DNA of 64,000 nt from RYN-230 sp963851025 (GCA_963851025.1 CAWKOA010000022.1:248001-312000); one strand, 5' to 3'; shown: positions 45,960 to 54,746, counted from the first letter of the stretch. Notes: generated by a model not told the origin, from the letters alone. Made by a program: numbers and translations.

Positions 45960-48566
45960 ATGCAGACCCAAGACCGCACGTCCGTCCAGAACCAGCAGAT
46001 CGCTGTGCCCCGGCCCACCGGGGCGCGAGTGCAGCGCGCTCTCCTACTCCGGAAGCTGGAGTCCGCTGGCGAGCCACTGGTGCTCGTGGTAGCTCCCTCC
46101 GGCTTCGGCAAGACGAGCTTGCTCGCACAGTGGGCCACCACGACGGACGTGCAGGTGGCCTGGCTGTCCTGCGATGAAACCTGCGAGGAGCCGGCCCAGT
46201 TCTGGTCCCGGCTGACCGCCAGCCTCAGCGCGCGGTGGCCCGCCATGGGAAGTGACGCGGCGCTGATCCTGGAGCGGCCTTCGCGGGATGACCCGGAGCT
46301 AATAGTCTCGCTCGCCCGCGACCTGGCGGAACTGCCTGCTGCTGCCGCAGTCGTCATCGACGACGCTCAGTTCGCTGAGACATCGCAGCGCACTCTGGCC
46401 AGCGTTGCTGAGCGCCTGCCGGCCCATGTCCGCCTGCTGGTGGCCAGCCAGCACAACCCGGTCTTCTCCACATCCCGGCTCCGGCTGGCCGGGGTTATCG
46501 CTGAGCTGCGCGCCGACGATCTCGCGTTCACCCAGGTCGAGGTCGAGCAACTGCTTGAGCTCGCGGGCCTGGGACGTGAAACCATCGATAGCCAGCAGTT
46601 GCACTCCCTGACCGAGGGCTGGCCCGCCGGGGTCCAGATGGCCGTCCTGGCCATCCGCGCCGGGGGCGATCCGCGTGAGGTGATCGACGCCCTGGCGTCG
46701 ACGACACAGGAGGCGAGTGACTACCTGGCCAACGAGGTCATGAACCGGCTGCCGCCCGACCTGGCCGGCTTCTTGATGAAGATCTGCGTCCTCGACGAGT
46801 TCGACGCCCAGCTCTGCCAGGCCATCGGCGGCCAGGATGACGCGCGCGGGCTCCTGGACCGCGTGGTGGCTGACGACCTGTTCATCTACCAGGTCGACCA
46901 CGCAGGCGAACGGTTCCGCCTTCACCACATGTTCGCGGCCTACCTGCGGGCCCGGCTGAAGTCCCTCGGCGGCACTCAGTTCCGGGAGGCGCACCTGCGG
47001 GCTGCGGCCGCGTTGCGGGAGCGCGGGGACCGGCTAGCGGCGATGCGTCATGCGATGGCGGCGGCCGACATGCAGCTGGCCGCGGCTGTCCTAGTCGACT
47101 CCATGTTCACCATCCTGGACGTTACCCACGCGCAAGAGGCCAAGTCGGTCGCCCGGGCGTGGCTGGCCGAGTTCGGCGAGGCCGCGGCGGAAGCCGACCC
47201 TGAGCAGGTGCTCCAGTTCGTGTTCCTGCTGGCAGCAGCCGGGCACCGGGAAGCGGAAGGCTGGCTCACGAAGGTGAACCAGGCGCACCCGAGCCCGCCG
47301 CCGGGCGTGGACGCCCTGGCCCATGCCGTCTGGGCGGCCTACCACTACAACCGGGGCAGCGTCGATCTTGCGCTGAAGCACAACAGGCTGGCCCGCCAGG
47401 CGGTCAGCGCGGCAGCCGGGCAGGGGCCGCTGTTCCCGATGCTCACCGAGCTGCCCCTGCAAGAAGCCGGAGCGCACCTGCTGGCCGGCGACCTCCGGGC
47501 GGCGGCTTCCGCCCTCCAGCGCGGCGCCGCAGCCCTGTCGGCACCGATTGTGGATGAGTTCCGGTCACCTGCCGCTGCGGCCTGGGTGTCATTCCTCCAA
47601 GGCGACCTGGTCTCGGCCGGGACGGCGCTGGACCGGATTGCCGGGGCCGCCGCGGAATATCACGCCGTGGCGCACGGGGTGGGACGGATCCTGGCCAACC
47701 TAGCCCAGGCGGGGATCCGCCTGGAACGGCGCGAACACGAGCCCGCCGCGGCCCTGCTGGCCGCAGCACGGGCGGCGGCACGGATCAACGGCCGTCCGGC
47801 CCTCCAGGCCATGGTCGACACCTGGATCGCCCGGCTGGCCACTGCTCAGGGGGACCGGGCGGGCGCGCTGGCGTCTTTGGCCCAGGCACGCCTGGCCCTC
47901 ACGGCACCCGACGACAGGGTCCGGGCACAGTTCGCGCTCGAGGAGTTTCGCGTCGCACTGGCCCTGGAGCCTGCCGAAGCGGGCGCGCTGGTCCCGAAAC
48001 TGCCGGCCAGCACGGCCTCGGGGCTGCTCCAGGCCCGGCTGCACGTCCTGCGGCGGGAGCCGGCGAAGGCCGGGCAGATCTTGGACGAAGTGAAGCCTGT
48101 CACTGTCCGAGAGCGGGTGGAATGGGGGGTCCTCCGGAGCCTTACGGCGCAGGCGGCTGACCTCGCCCGGGCGCACCGCTACCTGCGGAGAGCCCTGGCG
48201 CTGGCCGAACCCCACGGGTACATGGCCACCATCATCGAGCAGGGACCCGGCATCGCCGCCTTGCTCCGTTCCCTGCCGGCCGGTCCCGGTCTCAGGGCTT
48301 ATATCGATGAGCTGTCGGTACGCGCAGAGGCGGTCACAGTCACATCCAGCGGGTCGGCCGGGCTGTTGCCCGGCGGCCCCCTGAGCGACCGTGAACTGAC
48401 GGTGCTCCGGCTGCTGTCGAGCCGGCTCACCACCACCGAGATCGCCGGCGCGCTGTTCGTGTCTCCTAACACCCTCAAGTCCCACATGAAAAGCATTTAC
48501 CGCAAGCTAGACGTCAGCTCCAGGGCGGACGCGGTCCGCGAAGGTGAGGCCCGTGGGCTGATCTGA
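45960..48566 (+). CDS. LAL-type (MalT-like) LuxR family regulator
   Basis: An 868-residue STAND ATPase regulator. Walker A is VVAPSGFGKTSLLAQWA (about residues 42-58) and the Walker B-like strand is AAVVIDDAQF; the middle carries helical TPR-like repeats, rich in Ala and Leu; the C-terminus is a LuxR helix-turn-helix, LSDRELTVLRLLSSRLTTTE through SPNTLKSHMKSIYRKLDVSS. Such proteins oligomerise on binding ATP and an inducer and activate promoters with repeated sites. The ATG at 45960 follows a G-rich site. Surrounding dyads suggest its targets are the neighbouring operons. Confidence 0.92.
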   Translation: MQTQDRTSVQNQQIAVPRPTGARVQRALLLRKLESAGEPLVLVVAPSGFGKTSLLAQWATTTDVQVAWLSCDETCEEPAQFWSRLTASLSARWPAMGSDAALILERPSRDDPELIVSLARDLAELPAAAAVVIDDAQFAETSQRTLASVAERLPAHVRLLVASQHNPVFSTSRLRLAGVIAELRADDLAFTQVEVEQLLELAGLGRETIDSQQLHSLTEGWPAGVQMAVLAIRAGGDPREVIDALASTTQEASDYLANEVMNRLPPDLAGFLMKICVLDEFDAQLCQAIGGQDDARGLLDRVVADDLFIYQVDHAGERFRLHHMFAAYLRARLKSLGGTQFREAHLRAAAALRERGDRLAAMRHAMAAADMQLAAAVLVDSMFTILDVTHAQEAKSVARAWLAEFGEAAAEADPEQVLQFVFLLAAAGHREAEGWLTKVNQAHPSPPPGVDALAHAVWAAYHYNRGSVDLALKHNRLARQAVSAAAGQGPLFPMLTELPLQEAGAHLLAGDLRAAASALQRGAAALSAPIVDEFRSPAAAAWVSFLQGDLVSAGTALDRIAGAAAEYHAVAHGVGRILANLAQAGIRLERREHEPAAALLAAARAAARINGRPALQAMVDTWIARLATAQGDRAGALASLAQARLALTAPDDRVRAQFALEEFRVALALEPAEAGALVPKLPASTASGLLQARLHVLRREPAKAGQILDEVKPVTVRERVEWGVLRSLTAQAADLARAHRYLRRALALAEPHGYMATIIEQGPGIAALLRSLPAGPGLRAYIDELSVRAEAVTVTSSGSAGLLPGGPLSDRELTVLRLLSSRLTTTEIAGALFVSPNTLKSHMKSIYRKLDVSSRADAVREGEARGLI

Positions 48567-48660
48567 CCGAGCGGCAGCAGGCAACGACCGGAGGGCCCGC
48601 CGTTTGAATGGCGGGCTGGCTCTGGCGCCCGCCGAAGCGGGTGCACTGATCCCGGCTGCT

Positions 48661-48753
48661 GGCGCATCGGGCTGTCATCACGACCACCTGCAGATCACCC
48701 TGCCCGGGGTGATGCCCGGGTGGTGCGCAGAACGGCCTGGTACGGCAACGTCG
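48661..48753 (+). repeat. 93-bp shared upstream module, copy 2
   Basis: Direct-orientation copy of the module at 45241-45333 (7 mismatches). The dyad ATCACCC-N6-GGGTGAT is at 48694-48713, with outer ACCACC/GGTGGT arms at about 48683-48725. It ends 68 bp before the membrane-protein operon. Confidence 0.85.
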
Positions 48754-48821
48754 CAGGTGCCGACGCTGCCAACTGGCAGCAGGTAAGAGCGTTCCGCACG
48801 GAACGCGGAGAGGAGGCGGCC

Positions 48822-49025
48822 ATGTCCGCCCTCTGGTGGATCCTGTTTGCTTTCATCTGGATCGCAATCGCGTTCTGGCCCGCCCGTGTCGCCGGCCGGA
48901 AGGGCCACAGCTTCATCGGGTACTTCATCTTCAGCCTGTTCTTCTTCCCGGCCGCGCTCATCGTCGCCTACCTCGCCCACGACCGCACCCATGTCCGGGG
49001 TGGAGCCACGACCGCTCTCAGCTAG
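48822..49025 (+). CDS. Small two-helix membrane protein (67 aa)
   Basis: Not recognised. Residues 3-20 and 30-51 are hydrophobic and Trp/Phe-rich, linked by VAGRKGHSF; the tail is hydrophilic. The start at MSALWWILFAF is supported by GAGAGGAGG 6 nt upstream, one of the strongest ribosome binding sites in the window. First gene of a probable four-gene operon controlled from the 93-bp module. Confidence 0.7.
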   Translation: MSALWWILFAFIWIAIAFWPARVAGRKGHSFIGYFIFSLFFFPAALIVAYLAHDRTHVRGGATTALS

Positions 49026-49093
49026 GGCTGGGTGCCGGGCCTGGCAGTTTCGCCAGGCCTCGGGGAGCGACCAGGCCTACCTCTGGGGAAGTG

Positions 49094-49342
49094 ATGCAGA
49101 TGTCCACCAATACTGCGAACAGCGGACACCGCGAGGCCATGGCCGTGATCGGGCTCGCCTTGGCCGCGCATCTGGCCCGAGATAGCCGGACCTACCAGCA
49201 CGTGATCATGGCCGTGATCGGGGTCGCTGCGCTGGCAGGCCTTGGGCGCGCCAGCCAGACTCACTCGTTCGCCCGGCTGGCTGCCTGGGACAAAGGGCGG
49301 AATCTGAATGGACACCGCGTGGCCAAGACTGGCCGAGCCTAG
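49094..49342 (+). CDS. Small hypothetical protein (82 aa)
   Basis: Not recognised. An Ala-rich helical protein with two moderately hydrophobic stretches (AVIGLALAAHLA, VIMAVIGVAALAGLG) separated by RDSRTYQH, perhaps membrane-associated. Two in-frame ATGs (49094, 49100) follow GGGGAAG; either may be used. Second gene of the operon, 68 bp after the first. Confidence 0.5.
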   Translation: MQMSTNTANSGHREAMAVIGLALAAHLARDSRTYQHVIMAVIGVAALAGLGRASQTHSFARLAAWDKGRNLNGHRVAKTGRA

Positions 49343-49440
49343 AGGCCGGGTCACTACGGCCATTGCCGTGTGGAGCGGCACTCCGAGCATGACCAGCACC
49401 ATGGCCGCCCGCAGAGCCCGACGAGAGGGGATGGTGACCT

Positions 49441-50799
49441 GTGTCCGGCACCAGCGGAAGTGAGGGGCAGGTGGCCGCAGGTGAGGGCCCTGACTCCGGT
49501 AAGCGCCCCGAACACCAAACCGCCTCCGCTGAAGTGGCCGAACCGCGGGGACGGCCGCCGCAGGCTCGCCGCGGGTTCAGCTGGCGGACGCCGGTCGCGG
49601 TACTGCTGATCATTGCCGGGTGTGTGCTGGCGCCCGTTTCCGTGCTGGCCGTGTGGACGGCGAACCAGGTATCCGACACCAGCAGCTATGTCACCAACAT
49701 GACGCCGCTGATCAAGGACCCGGCGATCCAGAACGCCCTCACGAACAAGATCACCAACGAGATCGTCCTCCGGATAGACGTCAAAGCGCGGGCCGATCAG
49801 GCGGCTGCCGAGCTGTCGCAGAAGGGCTTCACCCGGATCGGCGGGCTGCTGAAGGGCGTCTCTGGGTCACTCGCCAGCGGGGTGCAAGGATTCGTGCACA
49901 GCCGCATCCACAAGATCATCACCGGCCCGCGGATGGCGAATGCCTGGGTACAGGTGAACCGGGTGGCGCACCAGGCGCTCGTCGCGGCGTTGTCGGGCCG
50001 CGGCAGCAAGAACGGCGCCGTCGGCGTCAGCAACGGCCAGGTCACCCTCGACCTGGCCCCGTTGATCACCGTCGCCAAGCAGGATCTCGTCGCACGCGGG
50101 CTGACGATCGCGGCCAAGATCCCCGTCGTCCATAAAACGTTCCCGCTGTTCCCATCCAAGAACCTGACGAAGGCACAGGGCCTCTACCGGCTCATCAACG
50201 ACCTGAAAATCGCGCTGCCGATCCTGACCCTCGCGCTGCTCGGCCTCGGCGTGCTCGCCGCCCGGGGCCACCGGCGGGCACTGATCGGCGCCGGTCTCGG
50301 GTTCGCCGCGTCCATGCTGGTGCTGGGCGCCGGCCTGGCGATCGGCCGGGCTCTCTACCTCAACAGCGTGCCCGCCAGTGCGTCCGCGGACGCGGCGGCC
50401 GCCGCCTTCGACATCCTGGTCCGGTTCATCAAGACCGCGCTTCGCACCCTTCTGGTCGTAGGCCTGATCGTCGCCGCGGGAGCGGTCTTCTCCGGCCCAT
50501 CCGCCGCGGCGGTCCGGACCCGCTCGGCATTTTCTTCAGGCCTCGGCTCGCTGCGCCGCAGCGGAGAATCCGCGGGCTTGTCCACCGGCCCGGTCGGCTC
50601 GTGGACCTACGCGCACCGGCACGCGCTGCGCATCGGGGCGGTAGCGCTGGCCGCCCTGATCTTCGTCTTCTGGGGCCAGCCGACCGCCGTGGTGGCCATC
50701 GTGATCGCCGTCCTGCTGCTGGTGGCACTGGGCCTTATCGAACTGATCGGCAGGCCCCCACCGCACCACGCGCCCACACCCCCTGCGCCAGCCGGCTGA
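49441..50799 (+). CDS. Multi-pass membrane protein with large extracytoplasmic domain
   Basis: Not recognised. A 452-residue protein: a hydrophilic N-terminal 48 residues, a helix at about 51-72, a 180-residue outside domain with Lys/Asn/Thr-rich helices (YVTNMTPLIKDPAIQNALTN), then helices near 258-275, 284-302, 335-355, 396-410 and 415-432. The layout is that of an integral membrane protein with one sensor- or enzyme-like loop. GTG start at 49441. The next gene begins 2 bp after its stop. Confidence 0.65.
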   Translation: MSGTSGSEGQVAAGEGPDSGKRPEHQTASAEVAEPRGRPPQARRGFSWRTPVAVLLIIAGCVLAPVSVLAVWTANQVSDTSSYVTNMTPLIKDPAIQNALTNKITNEIVLRIDVKARADQAAAELSQKGFTRIGGLLKGVSGSLASGVQGFVHSRIHKIITGPRMANAWVQVNRVAHQALVAALSGRGSKNGAVGVSNGQVTLDLAPLITVAKQDLVARGLTIAAKIPVVHKTFPLFPSKNLTKAQGLYRLINDLKIALPILTLALLGLGVLAARGHRRALIGAGLGFAASMLVLGAGLAIGRALYLNSVPASASADAAAAAFDILVRFIKTALRTLLVVGLIVAAGAVFSGPSAAAVRTRSAFSSGLGSLRRSGESAGLSTGPVGSWTYAHRHALRIGAVALAALIFVFWGQPTAVVAIVIAVLLLVALGLIELIGRPPPHHAPTPPAPAG

Positions 50800-50801
50800 C
50801 C

Positions 50802-51287
50802 ATGGCGACCGCCGACGGCCACGGCGATGACAGGTCTCCCATGAGTGGCCCCACGAAAACCGAGCATGACGGCCTTGTACGCCGGGCTTATGAGGCCGTG
50901 CGGTTCCCACCGCCCATCGATGACCCGCTTTTTTCCACCAGGGCACAGGCCGCCTCCTACCTCGGCGCGTGGGGACTCACTGTCACCCACCTCATCCTCT
51001 GGCTCCTCATTGCCATCGGGCTCTTGACCTCCGAGGCGCTCGTCATTGGCGTTTCGGTGCTCTCCTTCCTCGCGACCTGCCTGTTCATCGGAATGGTGAT
51101 TGCTGCCCACCGCCGGCTCCGGCTCTATCACGGCGGGACCACCCGGCACATGGTCACAGTGTGGTGGCGAGGCCCCTGGGATCCTGTCGGCAGGCTGGTC
51201 TGGCTGCCGGTACGGCTCCCAGCCGCCTGGCACGCACTCCGTCATCCGGCGAGCCCACCCGGGCGTGGACCGGGACTGCCCAAGTAG
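50802..51287 (+). CDS. Two-helix membrane protein
   Basis: Not recognised. 161 residues if translated from the ATG at 50802, 2 bp after the preceding stop; an ATG at 50841 (MSGPTKTEHDG) is an alternative. FPPPIDDPLFSTRAQAASYLG precedes two helices (about 59-75 and 80-104); the C-terminal part is Trp/Arg/His-rich. Last gene of the operon started at 48822, convergent with mazF. Confidence 0.6.
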   Translation: MATADGHGDDRSPMSGPTKTEHDGLVRRAYEAVRFPPPIDDPLFSTRAQAASYLGAWGLTVTHLILWLLIAIGLLTSEALVIGVSVLSFLATCLFIGMVIAAHRRLRLYHGGTTRHMVTVWWRGPWDPVGRLVWLPVRLPAAWHALRHPASPPGRGPGLPK

Positions 51288-51294
51288 CCGCGTG

Positions 51295-51639
51295 CTACAG
51301 GGAAAGCAGCAGACGCAGTCCGCGGTCAACGTCGCCCATGAGGGAATCAGGCAGGTGGCCAGCCTGGGCGCCGAGGTCGGTCTGGTCGAGGGTCACCAGG
51401 GCCGTGACGTTGACCACGGAGTCCCGCGGCAAGCCCGTGGCTGCTGCGGGGACGAAGACATTGCCAGGCATCGTCGCGAGCCGCGTGTTCGAGGTGATCA
51501 CCGCGGCCACGGTGGTCCTGAGCCGGCTGGCGTTGAAGGGCCGGGACTGGATGACCAGGACTGGCCGGCGTTTCGCCGGCTTGCTCCCGGAAGCCTCCCC
51601 GAGATCAGCCCAGTAGATGCCGCCCCGGTGGATCACCAA
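51295..51639 (-). CDS. mazF: MazF-type endoribonuclease toxin
   Basis: PemK/MazF-family toxin that cleaves mRNA. The 114-residue protein has the N-terminal RGGIYWADLGEASGSKPAKRRPVLVIQ with the catalytic Arg, VITSNTRLATMPGNVFVP with the catalytic Ser/Thr-Asn, and VVNVTALVTLDQ. It overlaps the antitoxin stop by 7 bp, the usual coupling that keeps antitoxin first. Confidence 0.92.
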   Translation of the reverse strand: MVIHRGGIYWADLGEASGSKPAKRRPVLVIQSRPFNASRLRTTVAAVITSNTRLATMPGNVFVPAAATGLPRDSVVNVTALVTLDQTDLGAQAGHLPDSLMGDVDRGLRLLLSL

Positions 51640-51872
51640 TCGTCCTCGGCGAGGCGGCGCCGTCCAGCGGTCACCGCAACCGAACCCGACTCGTCTGTCC
51701 CGGCGATCTCCAGCGCCTCGTCGATCTGGCGTGTCAGCGAGTGGCCTGCGAGCTCATCCAGATAGACCTCGGCGGCCCGGGCGAAGAACTCCGACCGGCT
51801 GATACCCAGTTCCTTCGACTTCTCCGTGGCCCGCTCGAACGTGGTGTCCGGGAGTGATATCGCCGTCTTCAT
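51633..51872 (-). CDS. Ribbon-helix-helix antitoxin (MazE type)
   Basis: A 79-residue antitoxin: the N-terminal ribbon-helix-helix MKTAISLPDTTFERATEKSK with ELGISRSEFFARA binds the operator; the acidic C-terminus (LEIAGTDESGSVAV ... LAEDDW) would wrap the toxin. The ATG at 51872 is chosen because the RHH begins there. A candidate operator lies 5-25 bp upstream (AGTATAACCGGGTATTACC, an imperfect palindrome). Confidence 0.88.
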   Translation of the reverse strand: MKTAISLPDTTFERATEKSKELGISRSEFFARAAEVYLDELAGHSLTRQIDEALEIAGTDESGSVAVTAGRRRLAEDDW

Positions 51873-52095
51873 GTCGCCAGTATAACCGGGTATTACCTCA
51901 GGTAGGACGACGGCAGCTGTTGTTACATTCCCGGGCGGCAATGGCGAGTGCCGCGGATTCACGCTGGCCGGTCAGGTGGTCAGGGCCCGGGAGATCGCGG
52001 CCAGGATCTGCTGGTCATCGGGGCCGCGGCGGTATCGCACACCAGCCCGGCGATCACGCCCGCCCGCCGCGTGTGCGGGTTCGGGGGCTCCCCGC

Positions 52096-52167
52096 GACTT
52101 ATCACCTATCTGGTGCAGCGAAAAGGGACAAAACCACCGCCTGAGTGCACCAGATAGGTGATAAGTC
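52096..52167. repeat. Inverted repeat, 22-bp perfect arms, 28-nt loop
   Basis: Positions 52096-52117 are exactly complementary to 52146-52167 (inner end TCTGGTGCA). The arms are A/T-richer than the surroundings. It is far from gene ends, so a simple terminator is less likely than a small repeat element or recombination site. Confidence 0.8.
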
Positions 52168-52252
52168 CGCCTCGGCGCCTACGTGCACCAAGACCGGCCG
52201 TCAGTCCCAGTACGCCCGCTCAATCCTGCCTGCATGCTGCCCCAAATGATCA

Positions 52253-52284
52253 AGGCCCGGTTTCCCTGAGCGGGAACCGGGCCT
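52253..52284 (-). terminator. Hairpin terminator of tRNA-Glu
   Basis: AGGCCCGGTTTCCC pairs with GGGAACCGGGCCT with one bulged base and a 5-nt loop, 20 bp downstream of the 3' end of the tRNA on the minus strand. Confidence 0.75.
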
Positions 52285-52304
52285 GTGATCTGCTACTCCA
52301 TGAG

Positions 52305-52377
52305 TAGCCCCGAGCGGATTCGAACCGCCGCTACCGCCTTGAGAGGGCGGCGTCCTGGGCCACTAGACGACGGGGCC
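52305..52377 (-). tRNA. tRNA-Glu (anticodon CTC)
   Basis: 73 nt on the minus strand: acceptor GGCCCCG pairs with CGGGGCT (one G-U), the D-arm is TCGTCTAGTGGCCCAGGA, the anticodon loop holds CTC flanked by T and A, and the T-arm has GGTTCGAATCC. The CCA end is not encoded. Confidence 0.97.
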
Positions 52378-52601
52378 AGACACTGCATCGTAGGGTACCG
52401 CGTGGGATGACGCCAAATGGACATCGCGCCGGCCCGCCGCGGACTCCGCCCGCGGCACCGCTCAGGCAGCAGCCAGCCTCACCGCCGCCGGGCACGGGGC
52501 GCTGCCTGTCCCTCAGCAGGCAAAGACAAGGGCAAGCCAGGCAAAAATCCAGGAATCTGGAAAGCCTGCACCAACCGCATGATCACCCTCTGTAGGGGTA
52601 A

Positions 52602-52913
52602 ATGCCGCACATGCTGGCTTTCATTCTCATTCTGCTGATCGTGGGACTCATCGCCGGGGCGCTGGCGCGCCTGCTCGTCCCCGGCCGCGACCCCATCGGC
52701 CTGCTGGGGACCATCGTCCTCGGCGTGCTGGGGTCCTTCCTCGGCGGGTTCATCCTGAACCTGATCCAGTACCACACCCTCGCCGTCCACACCCTCCGCG
52801 CCGCGGGCATCATCGGCTCCATCGTCGGCGCCGTGATCCTGCTGATCCTGTACCGGCTGTCCGGCCACGAGCGCGGCCACAAGCGGTCCGGCCGCAGCCG
52901 CGGGCGCCGCTAG
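52602..52913 (+). CDS. GlsB/YeaQ/YmgE family membrane protein
   Basis: A 103-residue transglycosylase-associated-type protein with three helices (residues 4-22, 31-54, 67-86), the family turn AGALARLLVPGRDPIGLLGTI and GSFLGGF, and a long basic tail (HERGHKRSGRSRGRR). Family members respond to envelope and general stress; the enzymatic implication of the name is unproven. ATG at 52602 with TAGGGGT; an ATG at 52611 is also possible. Confidence 0.87.
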   Translation: MPHMLAFILILLIVGLIAGALARLLVPGRDPIGLLGTIVLGVLGSFLGGFILNLIQYHTLAVHTLRAAGIIGSIVGAVILLILYRLSGHERGHKRSGRSRGRR

Positions 52914-53004
52914 ACCTGAACGCGCCCGCTGGTCTCGCCGGGCCGGTCCAGCGAGCCCCGGACCGGCCCGGCATGACCGGGCCCCGTCCGGCGTTGAGCA
53001 GGGC

Positions 53005-53481
53005 ATGAGCGCGAACCACGGGATGGACGTCGCGACGGCGGTGCAGCGCTGGCGGCTCGGGCCCCACCCGGAAGGCGGCTACTTCCGGGAGACATACCGT
53101 TCCGGGCTGCAGACGGTCCCGGCCGGGTGGCCGGGTGAGCGGGCGCTGGCCACGTCGATTCTCTACCTGCTACCCGCCGGCCTGGAGTCCGCGTGGCACC
53201 GGGTCCGGGGGGATGAGCTGTGGCTCTGGCAGGGCGGCGCACCCATGGACCTGCGGATCGGCGGCGAGACCCGCCGGGTCGGGCCTGACCCCGCGGCCGG
53301 GCACGAACCCCAGGTCCTGGTCCCCGCGGGAGCGTGGCAGTCCGCCACGCCCGGCGCGGGCGCGACGCCGGCGGAATCCTGGTCCCTGGTCGCCTGCCTG
53401 GTCGTGCCGGGCTTCGACTTCGCCGATTTCGAATTGCGCGCGGAGCATGGAAACGAAAAACCGGCAGGGCCCTCCCGGTGA
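53005..53481 (+). CDS. Cupin_5 (DUF985) family protein
   Basis: A 158-residue cupin: WRLGPHPEGGYFRETYRS opens the family, followed by TSILYLLPAGLESAWHRVRGDELWLWQGG, whose His and Glu are candidate metal ligands, and GAWQSATPG and LVACLVVPGFDFADFEL. Substrate unknown. The stop codon lies in the loop of the terminator hairpin at 53457-53499. Confidence 0.88.
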   Translation: MSANHGMDVATAVQRWRLGPHPEGGYFRETYRSGLQTVPAGWPGERALATSILYLLPAGLESAWHRVRGDELWLWQGGAPMDLRIGGETRRVGPDPAAGHEPQVLVPAGAWQSATPGAGATPAESWSLVACLVVPGFDFADFELRAEHGNEKPAGPSR

Positions 53482-53499
53482 AGGAGGCCTGCCGGTTTT
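53457..53499. terminator. Bidirectional hairpin terminator with T-runs
   Basis: AAAACCGGCAGG (53457-53468) pairs with CCTGCCGGTTTT (53488-53499); a T-run follows on both strands. It serves the cupin gene on the plus strand and tRNA-Gln on the minus strand. Confidence 0.85.
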
Positions 53500-53506
53500 C
53501 ACCCTG

Positions 53507-53578
53507 CTGGGGTACCAGGACTCGAACCTAGACTAACGGGGCCAGAACCCGTCGGGCTGCCAATTACCCCATACCCCA
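53507..53578 (-). tRNA. tRNA-Gln (anticodon CTG)
   Basis: 72 nt on the minus strand: acceptor TGGGGTA pairs with TACCCCA, the D-arm has GGTAATTGGCAGC, the anticodon loop TTCTGGC holds CTG, and the T-arm has GGTTCGAGTCC. The CCA end is not encoded. Confidence 0.97.
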
Positions 53579-53711
53579 TCGCGCCAGGCGGAGCTACGCT
53601 CACCCGCGCCAGTGCAGTGTAGCCGAACCCACCCCCCTCCCGCGAAATCGTTCCGCCACCCGGTCCGGGTCCCGCGGCCGCACGGATCTGAGCGTCCTTC
53701 CCGGAGCGAGG

Positions 53712-54742
53712 TCACGTGGCGCCGGCCCGGGCGGGGGGACCAGCCGCGGGACCCGGGCCGTCCCCGCCGCCTGGCGCGTAGAGCCAGCACAGCGCGCGGT
53801 GCCCGGGCACGGTCGTCACGTCGGGGGGACGGGTCTCGCATACGGGCATCGCGTGCGGGCAGCGGGCCCGGAACTGGCAGCCCTGGCCCAGCGCCGTCTC
53901 CCGCTTCTCGGCGTCCCGGGCGGCGCGGGCCGCCTGACGCTGGCGCCGGGCGGCCGCCAGCGAGGTCCGGGACGCGGCCGGGTCGGGCGCGGCGCTGGCC
54001 AGGATCTGCGTGTACGGATGCGCCGGGCTGAGGATGACCGAGTCGCTCGGGCCGTGCTCGACGATCTGCCCGCGGTACATCACCATGATCTCGGCGGAGA
54101 AGTGCCGGGCGGTGGCCAGGTCGTGCGTGACATAGAGCATGGCCAGGTTCCGGTCCTGCTTCAGCCGGTCGAGCAGGTTCAGGATCTCCAGCCGGATCGA
54201 TACGTCGAGCATGGATACCGGCTCGTCGGCGAGCAGCACGCCGGGGTCCGTGGCCAGGGCCCGGGCGATGGCCACACGCTGGCGCTGGCCACCGGACAGC
54301 TCGTGCGGATGCTTGGCCGCGATTTCCCCGGGCGGGGTCAGGTTCACGGAGCGGAGCAGGTCGTGGACGGCCCGGTCCACAGCGTCGCCGCGGGGGCGGT
54401 CCGGGCGCAGCAGCAACGGCCGGGCCAGGTGGTACCGGACGGTGTGCATCGGGTTGAGCGAGGCGAACGGGTCCTGGAAGACCAGCTGCACCTCGTGCCG
54501 GTAGGTGCGGAGCGCCCGGCCGCGGCGGGCCGCGGGCCGCCCGTCGAGCAGGATCTCCCCCGCCGCCCGCTTCTGCAGCTGGGCCAGCGCCCGGACCACC
54601 GTGGACTTGCCGCTGCCGCTCTCGCCGACCAGGGCGAGGGTCTGGCCGGCCCGGAGGGTGAAGGACAGGTTGTCCACCGCCCGGAAGCGCTGCGCACCCC
54701 GCTGCCCGAACTCGACGGTCAGGCCGGAGACCTCCAGCAGGC

Positions 54743-54746
<4 letters not shown>
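53712..54746 (-). CDS. ABC transporter ATPase, OppF type
   Basis: ATP-hydrolysing subunit of an oligopeptide/oligosaccharide importer. Walker A is GESGSGKST, the signature LSGGQRQRVAIARAL and Walker B VLLADEPVSMLD; the C-terminal oligopeptide-type extension has CQFRARCPHAMPVCE. 344 residues, complete. Its start overlaps the OppD-type stop by 4 bp. Confidence 0.94.

Larger units (their letters stand above)
51873..52304. other. Intergenic region between antitoxin and tRNA-Glu, 432 bp
   Basis: No gene is supported. It contains the antitoxin promoter/operator, the inverted repeat at 52096-52167 and the tRNA terminator at 52253-52284. A region next to a tRNA that carries a toxin-antitoxin pair could be a remnant of an integrated element, but no integrase or attachment repeat is seen. 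Confidence 0.5.

Noticed and set aside
45237..48770. Inverted 93-bp copies flanking the LAL gene as ends of a transposon
   Set aside because: There is no transposase between them, no target-site duplication is visible, and each copy points at the promoter of a downstream operon, which fits a shared regulatory module better.
51873..52377. Integrated mobile element next to tRNA-Glu
   Set aside because: No integrase, phage or conjugation gene and no duplicated tRNA 3' end were found; the toxin-antitoxin pair alone is not enough.
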